Part shown: piece by piece, positions 10,143 through 20,814 of the stretch
Layout of the letters: every line of letters starts with the position of its first letter
Numbering within the stretch: the first letter of the stretch is position 1
Source: Hermatobates lingyangjiaoensis
Lineage: Eukaryota; Arthropoda; Insecta; Hemiptera; Hermatobatidae
Assembly (NCBI GenBank): GCA_026182355.1
Contig: JAPFBL010001617.1
Location: 2,477,501 to 2,541,500 of the forward strand
Length of the DNA stretch: 64,000 nucleotides
Direction of reading: 5' to 3'
The notes under the pieces: generated by a model
What the model saw: only the letters and a program-made list of their open reading frames with translations
What the model was told of the DNA's origin: nothing
Databases searched by the model: none
Program-made: the position numbers and the translations under genes

Positions 10143-12545
10143 AAAAAATCCGGAGTGGCCTACACTCAACTTTACTATAAGTAAACTTAATATCAAACTT
10201 CTTTGGTATATAATGTCCCATTTAAGCTTAATATAATCGTCTAAATGGGAGACGTTTATTAATCTTTCATTCCTGAGGTAGCACAGATAGTTAGAATTAG
10301 TAATAATACAATCCGTCATACCTCGTAAAGTCTCAGAAAAGCTCGACCGGTTTCGGGTCCGTCTGGATCCCATCTTCAAAAGCACCTAACTGACTGTGAA
10401 TGTTATTTTCCTATAACCTACCTATATATATCATCTACATTGTGGAATCACAATTGTGGATTCCACAATGTAGATGATATATATAGGTAAGTTATAGGAA
10501 AATAACATTCACAGTCAGTTAGGTGCTTTTGAAGATGGGATCCAGACGGACCCGAAACCGGTCGAGCTTTTCTGAGACTTTATGAGGTATGACGGATTGT
10601 ATTATTACTAATTCTAATATCACTAACCTCAGTGGAACTAACCCATTAACTATATTTAGTACAGATAGTGATTGATCCACTTATCAATAGATAAACCTTT
10701 TTTGTATGACACACAATTAATGGATATATAATCATTAGTATAACTACAGCAGTAATTACATTATGAAAAGACAAAGTGAAAATTCGCTTATACGAAATAA
10801 TTTCCTATAAGAGAGCATAGCTTTTGTTCCAATAGCCAGTGGATCTCTTACATAGTTTATCTGACCTCCATCTACATTAATTACTTAAGACAAATTTTCC
10901 CATTTAGAACTTGAAAATATTTTAAGTATTTTAAAAACATAACAAAGTTTTTGTCTGAAATGCCAAATGTCGTTTTCAGATAATTTTTAATTTAAGATGT
11001 AGGATAATTTCATTTATTATTTTTAAAAGAATTTTTTTTTAATTCTGAATAATGTTCTATATTTTTGGTCTTTTATCAAATTATTATACTGAAAATTTTA
11101 TGGCATGCTAGATTTTTTAAAAACTCACTTTTCTTTCCCTTAGTAAAAATCATAAAAAACCATGGGAATGTTATTTTTTCCCATGAGCTGTACTTTGTTA
11201 TAAGTTTGCTATAAATGCATATTGAGAAAAAATATATTGATAAATTAGCCACTTTTCCATTCTTAAATCAAGTTCAAAGACGTATAATTTTAAATTTAAA
11301 AGCTGGAAGCTTGAAATTTTTAAAAATAATGGTATGAACTGTTAGACTAGAACAGTGAAAAAACTGAAAATTAGACAAAAACATAGAAGCTCTTATATAG
11401 GACGAAAAAGTTCATTCCAAAAACTTCAAAATTACCCAATAATAATGTTATTCATAAACGTAAAAAAATCAGCATCTGATATTAACCTTTGTAGAATGGT
11501 GCAACATATAGATTGATTAGAACATTTTTTTAGATAAACCCATCATACCATAAAAAGAATCAGAAATTATATGTTTCATATGCTCTATTGTTGTTGATTT
11601 TTTACATATAAGAATTTAATTCTTCTTACATCATATATAAGTCGTTAAATCATTTAAACATTTTCATTATAAATCTAAACATTATTACATTTCGGTGAAT
11701 TCACTGAAAAAATTCTAAGTCAATGTAAACAATGTAAAAAAATCCCTTAGTTTAGGATGAACACACAGTTTTCATAACTTTATTGCTCTTTGCCGTGATC
11801 AAAATTTCATGAATTTTTTTTATGAGTTGCTAATTTTTTGTTATATTTTTGGTGAAATTTTCATGATTTTTTAATGAGTCGTTTAGTGTCAAAAAAACAT
11901 TTCCTGAAAATAGAAACTGTACTGTAACGCCCCTTTGGTGACTGTAATTTTGAAAAAAATTATCATAACTCATCCTCCACATAATGTTCTATTTTCAGGT
12001 ATAGTTTCATTTTGATCCCTCAAACGGTATGGCTTGTCACAAGCTTTAAGATTGATTTATAAGTCAAAATTTTTACATTTTTGAAAAAAAAATATTTCCG
12101 GTTGTTTTAAAAATCTGAACATATTGTTCGTTTATTGCATTTGTAACCTCAAAGATAATGCCAAAATTTTACACTATAGAATTAGCAGTTTAAGAGAAAA
12201 AATGTTTTCTAGAAACTAGTTTTTGTCCAAAAAAGTGACTTTCTCATCATGCATAATTCCTCCCAAACAATAGGGATCATCTACACTATGGGGCTCATTT
12301 TTGTGTAAAATATGAATTTGATCCATCAAAGATTCTGGACCGTAGCGTGGTAACAAACAATGCTAACGTACTCACCCACCACCCACGCACCTACACACCC
12401 ACCCACCCTCACACACACACACACACATACAGATATCATCAAAAAAACATCGTAAAACGGTTTCTCGGACGTCAAAACAAATAATTCCGTCAAAATCTCG
12501 AGATCGAATTTTTTCACGATCACTATACTTTACTTATAGTAAAGT
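10143..12545 (+). mobile_element. TE-A copy 1 (2.4-kb non-coding repeat family)
   Basis: The first of seven copies or pieces of one family in this window. The left end reads AATCCGGAGTGGCCTACACT then ACTTTACTATAAGTAAACT; the right end reads CACGATCACTATACTTTAC then TTATAGTAAAGT. The right-end 19-mer is the reverse complement of the left one with one mismatch, so the family has inverted (sub)terminal repeats, suggesting a non-autonomous DNA transposon. A CA-rich microsatellite lies at about 12370-12430 near the right end, as in other copies. No transposase frame is visible. The copy is split by a palindromic insertion at 10291-10656. Confidence 0.7.
10291..10656. mobile_element. palindromic foldback insertion with 12-bp TSD
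   Basis: From 10290 to 10617 the sequence is an almost perfect palindrome centred on CACAATTGTG (10449-10458), with arms of about 164 bp and few mismatches. About 40 bp of non-palindromic sequence follow. The host element is interrupted: TAGCACAGATAG stands at 10279-10290 and TAGTACAGATAG at 10657-10668, a 12-bp duplication with one mismatch. Each arm carries GAAGA, a short hairpin, then CCCGAAACCGGTCG, a hammerhead-like core (see findings). It may be a Penelope-like 3' end inserted as a head-to-head dimer; no coding sequence remains. Confidence 0.75.
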
Positions 12546-13134
12546 GAAAATGACAAATGAAAATAAAGAGGAAAGAAAAAAGTTCTAAAGGATATAAAGG
12601 TAAAGGCAAACGTGAGTCCATTATATTCGGGTCAAAGATTCTTCAGATTACAGGTAATAAAGTTCTGTCCTCTAACTTTAAAGAACTAGTTTGAGATTTT
12701 GGCGACTAATACATACCTTCCTCAATTTTGAAACAGCTAAATCCAGGTGCAAAACATAAATGTTCCAATATTTTGAATAAAATAAAATGCTTAAGTATTC
12801 CTGCACGGTTATTCTAACCAGAACTGTCATATAAGACCTGCTAATGTTAGGTCTCCCATCACAAATCTAGGGTTTTACTTGAGTGTATACCACGCCAATT
12901 TTTTTAATCATATAGTAAAAATAATAACTATTAGAACAAAGAAAGATTATTAATAACAATATGAATCTATTAATTCTTTTTTCTTTTTTATATTGATCTA
13001 CATGCCCCACCAGAACGCAATTACATTTATGACCATCTACAATAATACAATAATAATCCTCATTGTTCTTGACATATCAATAATGGTTTTAATTCTAACT
13101 TAGTGCGATCAGTTATTATGTAGTATTTACTCAT
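12546..13134. other. AT-rich spacer, nothing recognised
   Basis: AT-rich sequence between TE-A copy 1 and the nested PLE block. No open frame, splice-consistent exon or named repeat was found. Confidence 0.5.
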
Positions 13135-13189
13135 TGTAGGGTAAAAAGCTAATGAAATGGTCTCCACATATAAAAATTTAATAATATAA

Positions 13190-13260
13190 ACAACGCGTTT
13201 TGAACATGTAGTTCTAACTAACTAACTTCGTTTTGAGTATGTAGTTCTTCCTCAGGCATT
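13190..13260 (-). ncRNA. hammerhead-like motif, diverged copy
   Basis: On the - strand TTAATGC, then CTGAGGA, is followed by AGAACTACATACTC, an extra segment, and ACATGTTC-AAAACGCGTTG. It is the inverted counterpart of the better motif at 15797-15850. An insertion or duplication inside the stem II region and GAAA changed to CAAA argue that this copy is inactive. Confidence 0.4.
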
Positions 13261-13592
13261 AACTAAAAAATACAATGACACCAGAGATTTATCTATAATA
13301 CAAAGTAAATATAGTACAAAATAAAAATAAAATAAAATATGGATGAGGGTACGAAACTAAGGGTGAGTGTCTGTGGTCAACTGACTGGGAGTAGGATGGA
13401 CGTGGGTGAAGGTATGGGGTACATCTGTTTCATATTAGAAGGCAGGTACTTTCATTGTTTTTTTTTTCCTAAAGGTTAGGCTGAGCATTTACATCTTAAG
13501 TATTTACTTAAGACTAAGAGTAGGAAACATATTGAAAATATAACACAGAGAACTCGAACGAAATACAAAAAATATAGGAGAAAATAGAACAT

Positions 13593-13596
<4 letters not shown>

Positions 13597-13630
<34 letters not shown>
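13597..13630. repeat. (TA)n microsatellite at the PLE junction
   Basis: A run of TA dinucleotides at the left edge of the inner PLE. A shorter TATATATATA stretch marks its right edge near 15341-15354, consistent with insertion into, or creation of, a TA run. Confidence 0.85.
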
Positions 13631-13632
<2 letters not shown>

Positions 13633-13729
13633 ACAATTAAAAGAAACGGTCCAGCGGACTTTTTTAAAATAAAATAAATTCAAAACGAAGGAAACACACA
13701 GAAAGACACAGACATAACTCACATCGATA

Positions 13730-13770
13730 TTTCGACCATCGTCGTCATCAGGAGGTGCGAAGAGTCCCGC
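13730..13770 (-). ncRNA. hammerhead-like core in inner PLE, inverted copy
   Basis: The - strand reads CTGATGA, CGACGATGGTC, GAAA, TATCGATG, identical to the + strand core at about 15257-15290. CTGATGA and GAAA match the hammerhead consensus; the helix between them is short (GAC/GTC). The base at the expected cleavage position is G in the pairing register, so self-cleavage is doubtful. Confidence 0.35.
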
Positions 13771-14032
13771 AGGAAGACAGGGTGGTACTGAGCTCGGAGA
13801 CCGCAGCCAGTACCCCACCACTTACCACCAAGCGGGAAGGGAGGGAAGGAAATGAAGAGCCAAATTAAGACGTAAAAGGAACGAGTAAAAATTATAAATA
13901 TAAGGAGTGTATACATATAAGGAGTGTAGGAAAAGTTCTAAGTTATGTTTGCCATGGGGCCAAATGAAGAAAATATCATCAATAATATCATCAATTCATT
14001 TGGCCCCATGGCAAACATAACTTAGAACTTTT

Positions 14033-15026
14033 CCTACACTCCTTTCAAAATTTCTGCCCCTCCATCACTTTCACTTACGACATCTCCGACAGACTTATCA
14101 CCTTTCTTGACGTTGACGTTACTTTAGATAATGGACACTTCTTGACTTCCGTACATATAAAACCCACCAACTCCCAACAGTACCTCCATTACAATAGTTG
14201 CCATCCATCCCATGTTAAAAAGTCTATACCTCGATCCTTGTCTCTCCGTATCCACAATATCTGCAATAATCTCCAAGACCGCAGACATCACCTTAACCTC
14301 TTAAAGGACAAATTTTCTGAACGAGGCTATCCTCGCTCCTTCATTGATAGTCGTGTTTTACCGGCTGACATCTCCCACCAACCCAGACCCAAGAGGGATA
14401 GAAGTAATACTTCCTTCTTCTTGACGACCTACTTCCCTGGCGCTTATAAGCTCCGTGCTGTTATTAAGGAGTCTTTTCCGATTCTGTCTACTTCTACTTC
14501 TACTTCTTCCATCTTTAATCACCCCCCTTCTATTTCCTACCGTAAACCTGCCAATCTAAAAAGCATTTTTTCTCATATTTCCCCTCAGCCTTCCAATCCT
14601 GTTCTTGGAATGAAGCAATGTGGACGTCGTGGCTGTCAAACTTGCCTGATTGTAAATCCTAATCCTTCCTTCGATTCCCCTCTCCACCATCGTTCCCACC
14701 CGGTTCAAGTCAATTCCTCCTGTACCTCGTGCAACTGTGTTTACCGACTGGATTGCACTCAGTGTGACTCTTTTTACGTTGGCTTAACTTCCAATAAGTT
14801 GAGCCTTCGTATGAATGGTCATAGGGCTTCAGTCGGTCAACGCAGCAACTATCCTGTAGCCATCCATGCGAATTTGCATGGGCTCAGTTTCAATGACTGT
14901 TTCAGGGTTCAGATCCTGAAACAGATCCCTGAATCCAACAATAAAGTTACCCTAAGAGCTTCAGAGGAGGCATACATATGCTTACTTGATGCTCGCTCTT
15001 CCCCTGGACTCAACCTCAACCGATAA
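14033..15026 (+). CDS. Penelope-like element protein, C-terminal part with GIY-YIG endonuclease
   Basis: This frame has no natural start because the element is truncated; it is open from about 14033 to the stop at 15024-15026, about 330 codons. Its N-terminal part has the conserved PLE end-of-RT block: FLDVDV, then HIKPTNSQQYLHYNSCHPSH and a KKSIPRSLSLR segment. Next come a spacer, a Cys-rich CGRRGCQTC block, and a GIY-YIG-type nuclease read as CVYRLDCTQCDSFYVG followed by LRMNGHRASV. In PLEs the reverse transcriptase and this nuclease form one protein used for target-primed retrotransposition. The RT palm motifs are missing, so this copy cannot encode a working RT. The reading frame is otherwise intact, implying a fairly recent insertion. 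Assignment rests on these motifs; the exact PLE clade is not determined. Confidence 0.8.
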
Positions 15027-15350
15027 TTTATTTATAATTTATTTATTTGTTTATTTATTTTGTTCTTTATTTATTTTAATTTGATTTATCTATTTTTTAT
15101 AATTTTTATAGTTATAATTTTTACTCGTTCCTTTTACGTCTTAATTTGGCTCTTCATTTCCTTCCCTCCCTTCCCACTTGGTGGTAAGTGGTGGGGTACT
15201 GGCTGCGGTCTCCGAGCTCAGTACCGCCCTGTCTTCCTGCGGGACTCTTCGCACCTCCTGATGACGACGATGGTCGAAATATCGATGTGAGTTATGTCTG
15301 TGTCTTTCTGTGTGTTTCCTTCGTTTTGAATTTATTTTATTATATATATA
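15027..15350 (+). other. inner PLE 3' untranslated region
   Basis: AT-rich up to 15120, then a GC-richer block duplicated in inverted form at 13641-13880. The hammerhead-like CTGATGA...GAAA core is at about 15257-15290. Confidence 0.6.
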
Positions 15351-15364
15351 TATATAAATTAAGA

Positions 15365-15655
15365 AAAGTTGTTCACTTGGGAATTTGTTCATTTAGGCAA
15401 GCAGAAGAATTATCGCGCACTAATTTGTTAATTTAATACCCTTCTAAAATAGTTATTTTACGGAATTTATTGTTTCTATGTAATATTTGTATAATTTGGT
15501 CTGGAAAAAATTGGTGGTTATTGGTGACTAAATGTTTGGTAAAATAGGATATAAATTGATTATTGTTGGGGATTTTTTTCTGTTTAACTTCTTGTACATG
15601 TTCTTTTATTCTTTTATTAAATGATCTTAGTGTCATGGCTATATATAATGTGAAG
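15365..15655 (-). pseudogene. GIY-YIG endonuclease remnant of the outer PLE
   Basis: The - strand reads LYIAMTLRSFNKRIKEHVQE, then a FTKHLVTNNHQF block and HRNNKFRKITILEGY, followed by a TAA and INKLVRDNSS in the same frame. This matches the end of Penelope-type GIY-YIG domains, where a Glu normally stands near the stop position, so TAA looks like a decayed GAA codon. The N-terminal half of the nuclease and the whole RT are missing. The protein differs from the inner element, so two PLE lineages are present. Confidence 0.65.
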
Positions 15656-15714
15656 GGCAATTAGCGCACGACAATTTATATACACCACTAAGTGTGTATA
15701 TATTGTACATTACA

Positions 15715-15775
15715 CATTCAATGACTGAATGTGTCCCTCTCCCACCCTGACTAACTTATTGATATACATCATAGA
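15715..15775 (+). repeat. isolated fragment of the ~166-bp satellite start
   Basis: CTAACTTATTGATATACATC and its upstream C-rich stretch recur at about 16885-16940 and 17710-17775, where they open the satellite blocks. The fragment lies between the outer PLE coding remnant and its inverted edge. Confidence 0.65.
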
Positions 15776-15796
15776 GTAATTTTTTACATTCTTTAG

Positions 15797-15850
15797 TTAA
15801 TGCCTGAGGAAGAACACGACGTGTTCGAAACGCGTTGTTTATACCATTAA
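15797..15850 (+). ncRNA. candidate hammerhead ribozyme (PLE-associated)
   Basis: CTGAGGA (15804-15810) is the conserved CUGANGA box with G at the variable position. GAACAC-GAC-GTGTTC (15812-15826) forms a perfect six-pair stem II, directly followed by GAAA (15827-15830). ACGCGT (15830-15835) is a self-complementary short stem III of the kind reported for PLE hammerheads, which are thought to act as dimers, and the cleavage triplet would be GUU (15834-15836). For stem I, TTAATG (15797-15802) plus C pairs with G (15837) and CATTAA (15845-15850), with an internal loop. The motif is visible; activity is inference. Hammerheads in Penelope-like elements are established knowledge. Confidence 0.55.
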
Positions 15851-15887
15851 ATTTTTATACGTGGAGACATTAGCTTTTTACCCTACA

Positions 15888-16496
15888 TTAAGCTTTTTAC
15901 ATTGAATAATGATTTTACAATAATTATAAGAGAAAGTACGAAAAATAATACTATAATAATATAATGATCACCATGCTAGATAATAATAAACGTAATAATC
16001 ATATTAATAACTATATAATCATAAGAATATAATAATAGTAATACTGGACTGATAATAACTATAATAATTAGAATATGATAGTAATACTAAGGTAATGGCA
16101 ATATAACATGGAAAGATAAGAGTACAGAATAATATAACGACTTAATTTGACACGTTAAAATATTTGTTCACTAATTCCTTAAAGGTTGTGACCAGGCTGT
16201 CATTCAGGATAGGTTCAACCAGTGGAGGTCAAGCACCTCCAGAAGAATTGTACAAGGTATCATATGTTTTGACATAAATATGTTCACTCTAGGTGGCCAA
16301 GTCAGTAAAGGGCTAAAAATCACATGTTGAATTAACAAAGGCCATTCCATATCAAATATTGATCAATAAAGAATAATATGTGTCCATGTTTGGGAGACGT
16401 TTACATCACTATTGAGTTAAGAAAATGCAGGTACGTTGGAGAATGCAGTCGTGATGCTAAATCTATGGAGGTATGCTCTATAATACCATGAGCAGA
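15888..16496. other. AT-rich spacer before the satellite belt
   Basis: Begins with a low-complexity AAT/ATA-rich stretch (about 15900-16130) and continues with unrecognised sequence. No gene is supported. Confidence 0.5.
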
Positions 16497-16905
16497 CAAC
16501 ACATAATGAAGTCTTAAGTTCAGAAGAAGGTTTACTGTTGATTATGATTTGGTGAAAAAAATAACATTCCATTATTAATTATTTGGATTATTGTGTGTAG
16601 ACTATTTATTTGTAAATAAAATAATAGTTAAGAAACACAACAAACCAGTTAAAAACTAAATCTACTGAAAATTTGACAGAAAATGTCAGTACCCCTGTCC
16701 GCGGTACTCATTAAAACCTGAGTTACATTTTCAGTTATAAAAAATTGTATGATGTTAAAACGTGGCTTGGGACCTCTTACTAACTATTCAGGGTTACCCA
16801 GATAGTGAACAGGTTGTACAGGACCTTCAGCTAGCCACCACCTGAGGACCCGCCTGGTAGCCACCAGAGGACACCCTCTCCCTTCCATGACTAAATATGC
16901 CCCCC
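16497..16905 (+). repeat. ~410-bp segmental repeat, copy 1
   Basis: Matches 17318-17730 over its length with scattered substitutions, sharing for example GAAGTCTTAAGTTCAGAAGA and the GC-rich end GACCCGCCTGGTAGCCACC. Each copy is followed directly by satellite beginning GACTAACTTA, so the two form a composite unit of about 820 bp. Confidence 0.8.
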
Positions 16906-17317
16906 TCCCCCCCAGACTAACTTATTGATATACATCATAGAGTAGAATAGAGACAATTATGTAAATGTTGACATAGACAACATAAATCACATACATACCA
17001 AAGAACTATAAGGGAAAATACACATTATAACTAAAATAAGAATAATAATACATGATTCTAAACATCATATCTTCCTAGCCCCATAATCACATAATTTACA
17101 TAACAGAGTAGAATAGAAATAGCTATGTAAATGTTGACATAGACATCATAAAACACATACCTACTTAAAACTAAAAGGAAAAATAAACATTATAACTAAA
17201 ATAAGAATAATCATACATAATATACATCACACCAATTCTAGCCCCATAATCACATAAGTTACATAACAGATTAGAATGGAAATAGCTATGTAAATGTTGA
17301 CATAGACATCATAAAAC
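16906..17317 (+). repeat. ~166-bp satellite, first block (about 2.4 units)
   Basis: Units carry CATCATAGAGTAGAATAGA, AATAGCTATGTAAATGTTGA and CCCCATAATCACATAAGTTA. The block sits between the two copies of the ~410-bp repeat. Confidence 0.85.
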
Positions 17318-17730
17318 ACAGATCAATGAAGTCTTAAGTTCAGAAGAAGGTTTACTGTTGATCTTGATTTGTTAGAATGGTAACATTGATCTATTAATTC
17401 TTTGGGCGACTGTGTGTGGATTATTCACCTGTATAAAATAATAGTTACGAAACACAAGAAACCAGTTAAAAACTAAATCCTCTGAAAATTTGACAGAAAA
17501 TGTCAGATGAATGACGTCCGATATACTCATTAAAAACTGAGTTACATTGTCAGTTATTTAAACTTGTATGATGTTAAAACGTGGCTTCAGAGGGGTTGGT
17601 TCGGGACCCCTTATTAACTATTCGGGGTTACCCTGATAGCGAACGGGTCGTACAGGGCCTTCCGCTATCCACCACCTGCGGACCCGCCTGGTAGCCACCC
17701 AAGCCCCAGGACCCCCCCTGACTAAATGTG
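17318..17730 (+). repeat. ~410-bp segmental repeat, copy 2
   Basis: Second copy of the 16497-16905 segment, ending GGTAGCCACCCAAGCCCC and running straight into the main satellite array. Confidence 0.8.
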
Positions 17731-19990
17731 CCCCTCCTCCCCTGACTAACTTAAAGATAAACATCATAGAGTAGAAGAGAAATAGCTATGTAAATGTTGA
17801 CATGCAGATCGTAAAACACATACCTACTTAAAAACTACAAGACAAAATACATATTATAAATAAAATAAGAATAATAATACATGATTTTATACATCACACT
17901 ATTTCTATCCCCATAATTACATAAGTTACATAACAGAGTAGAGTAGAAATAGCTATGTAATGTAGACATACAGATCATAAATACATACCTACTTAACAAC
18001 TATAAGACAAAATATATATTATAAATAAAATAAGAATAATAATACATGATTATATACATCACACCATATCTATCCCCATAATCACATAAGTTACATAACA
18101 GAGTAGAGTAGAAATAGCTATGTAAATGTTGACATGCAGATCGTAAAACACATACCTACTTAAAAACTACCAAGACAAAATACATATTATAAATAAAATA
18201 AGAATAATAATACATGATTATATACATCACACTATTTCTATCCCCATAATCACATAAGTTACATAACAGAGTAGAGTAGAAATAGCTATGTAAATGTTGA
18301 CATGCAGATCGTAAAACACATACCTACTTAAAAACTACAAGACAAAATACATATTATAAATAAAATAAGAATAATAATACATGTTTATATACATCACACC
18401 ATATCTATCCCCATAATCACATAAGTTACATAACAGAGTAGAGTAGAAATAGCTATGCAATGTAGACATACAGATCGTAAATACATACCTACTTAACAAC
18501 TATAAGACAAAATATATATTATAAATAAAATTAGAATAAGGATACATAATTATATACATCACATCATTTCTAGCCCCATAATCACATAAGTTACATAAAT
18601 GAGTAACATAGAAATAGCTATGTAAATGTTGACATGCAGATCGTAAAACACGTACCTACTTAACAACTATAAGACAAAATACATATTATAAATAAAATAA
18701 GAATAATAATACATGATTATATACATCACACCATATCTATCCCCATAATCACATAAGTTACATAACAGAGTAAGTAGTAGAAATAGCTATGTAATGTAGA
18801 CATACAGATCATAAATACATACCTACTTAACAACTATAAGACAAAATATATATTATAAATAAAATATGAAAAGGATACATAATTATATACATCACATCAT
18901 TTCTAGCCCCATAATCACATAAGTTACATAAATGAGTAACATAGAAATAGCTATGTAAATGTTGACATGCAGATCGTAAAACACGTACCTACTTAACAAC
19001 TATAAGACAAAATACATATTATAAATAAAATAAGAATAATAATACATGATTATATACATCACACCATATCTATCCCCATAATCACATAAGTTACATAACA
19101 GAGTAGAGTAGAAATAGCTATGTAATGTAGACATACAGATCATAAATACATACCTACTTAACAACTATAAGACAAAATATATATTATAAATAAAATATGA
19201 AAAGGATACATAATTATATACATCACATCATTTCTAGCCCCATAATCACATAAGTTACATAAATGAGTAACATAGAAATAGCTATGTAAATGTTGACATG
19301 CAGATCGTAAAACACGTACCTACTTAACAACTATAAGACAAAATACATATTATAAATAAAATAAGAATAATAATACATGATTATATACATCACATCACAC
19401 ATATCTATCCCCATAATCACATAAGTTACATAACAGAGTAGAGTAGAAATAGCTATGTAATGTAGACATACAGATCATAAATACATACCTACTTAACAAC
19501 TATAAGACAAAATATATATTATAAATAAAATATGAAAAGGATACATAATTATATACATCACATCATTTCTAGCCCCATAATCACATAAGTTACATAAATG
19601 AGTAACATAGAAATAGCTATGTAAATGTTGACATGCAGATCGTAAAACACGTACCTACTTAACAACTATAAGACAAAATACATATTATAAATAAAATAAG
19701 AATAATAATACATGTACAATAATCATATACATCACACTATTTCTATCCCCATAATCACATAAGCTACATAAAAGAGTACAATAGAAATAGCTATGTAAAT
19801 ATTGACATGCAGATCATAAAACACATACCTACTTTACAACTATAAGGCAAAATACAAACTATAACTAAAGTAAGAATAATAATATTTGTTTATACACATC
19901 GTACTATTTCTACCCCCATAGTCATATTAATTACATGAAACAGTAGAATCTAAATAGTTATGTAAGTGTTGTCTTATAAATCATAGAACA
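17731..19990 (+). repeat. ~166-bp satellite, main array (about 13-14 units)
   Basis: The landmark CCCCATAATCACATAAG recurs about every 165-169 bp. From about 18080 two unit types alternate: one with GTAAATGTTGACATGCAGATC and ACACG/ATACCTACTT, the other with GTAATGTAGACATACAGATC and AAATACATACC. This gives a ~332-bp dimeric higher-order repeat whose repeats are nearly identical, so it has been recently homogenised. No coding potential. Confidence 0.9.
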
Positions 19991-20740
19991 CATACCTATT
20001 TAGCAATTCCAAATTCAATGTTACCTCATAAAACAGAATTGAATAGCAGGATGTAATCATACGCCTTCATAATCCTCAAAAGGGTGTCCATTCCTTTACC
20101 ATTTGATTTTATTGGGAGAATAGAAGAGAAACAGCTATAAAATTGGCATTTAAATATCATACAATTCAAATGTTATATGTTACCTACCATATGTAACATA
20201 TGTCAAATGTTATGTACCATATACCTGAAAACAGTTTTTAAATGCAAAACAAACGACATGAAATTATACTTATGAAAATTTAAGGTCAATAGATTTATAT
20301 AAATTAATATAAATTTAAAGTTAATAAAACATCTATTGTATAAAACAACCATAACTTACCTCACACAGTAGAATACAACAAATAATAAAGTGATAACACC
20401 TCTTCATCCCTTCAAATACGTTTCTATCCCTTGAAATCATATTAGTTGCATGGGAGAGTAGTTTACAAACATATATGTCAGTATAGACTTAAATACATCA
20501 AACACATATATTCAACATATATGAGGTACCTCACACATATACCTTTAATATAATTAAAGAAATATATAACCACATTTCTTCCTACATATCAAGAGTGTTA
20601 CTGGTGCCATAACATATGAGTTACACAAGAGGGTAGATAGAAACAGTAATGCATATATAGATTTCAAAAAATGTAAAATACTTACGTATTCAACGACAAG
20701 TTACCTACACAGTAGAATTACAATAAGTATGTATCTTCAT
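19991..20740 (+). repeat. decayed edge of the ~166-bp satellite
   Basis: Landmarks such as AGTAGAAT or GAGAGTAG, followed by an A-rich block, still recur at roughly unit spacing near 20025, 20370, 20455 and 20625. Identity is low. It reads as older, unhomogenised satellite bordering the young array. Confidence 0.55.
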
Positions 20741-20784
20741 ATATTCTTTTTTTTTCACTATTTAAAAACTTTAATCTGAAACAC

Positions 20785-20814
20785 AAGCTTTCGGCTCACA
20801 TTAGCCATCATCAG
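20785..20814 (-). ncRNA. hammerhead-like motif, left arm of foldback
   Basis: The - strand reads CTGATGA (20814-20808), T, GGCT-AATGTG-AGCC (a four-pair stem II), then GAAA (20792-20789) and the short self-complementary AGCT followed by T. All strictly conserved core bases are present. Stem I pairing is weak in my reading, so activity is uncertain. Confidence 0.45.

Larger units (their letters stand above)
13636..15350 (+). mobile_element. Penelope-like element (inner copy), head-to-head inverted structure
   Basis: The + half (about 13990-15350) holds the C-terminal part of the PLE protein and the 3' untranslated region. The left half is inverted: 13641-13880 is the reverse complement of about 15110-15345, and 13919-13972 is the reverse complement of about 13990-14045. 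The left half thus looks like a second, internally deleted copy joined head to head with the right one. The element sits inside the 3' region of the outer PLE. Confidence 0.75.
13135..15887 (-). mobile_element. Penelope-like element (outer copy), 5'-truncated, interrupted by a second PLE
   Basis: On the - strand the order is a GIY-YIG coding remnant (15655 to about 15365), an interruption by another PLE (13597-15353), then an untranslated 3' region down to about 13135. Its two edges are inverted copies of each other: the segment around 13135-13260 matches the reverse complement of 15790-15887, including the GTAGGGTAAAAAGCTAATG edge. The coding region is truncated within the endonuclease domain, where inverted 3' sequence begins. 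Inverted 5' truncation is a known habit of PLEs. Both edges carry a hammerhead-like core. Confidence 0.65.

Noticed and set aside
12326..12523. 65-codon - strand frame with a Val-Cys repeat (and the similar + strand frame at 32333)
   Set aside because: Both lie in the right end of TE-A, across its CA-rich microsatellite, and are broken in other copies.
13594..13916. Short frames around 13.6-13.9 and 15.1-15.4 kb
   Set aside because: These are readings of the inverted PLE 3' untranslated segment and the TA repeat; the same frames appear in both copies because the DNA is duplicated.
16906..19990. CRISPR-like array
   Set aside because: Units are contiguous 166-bp satellite monomers without unique spacers, in a eukaryotic genome.
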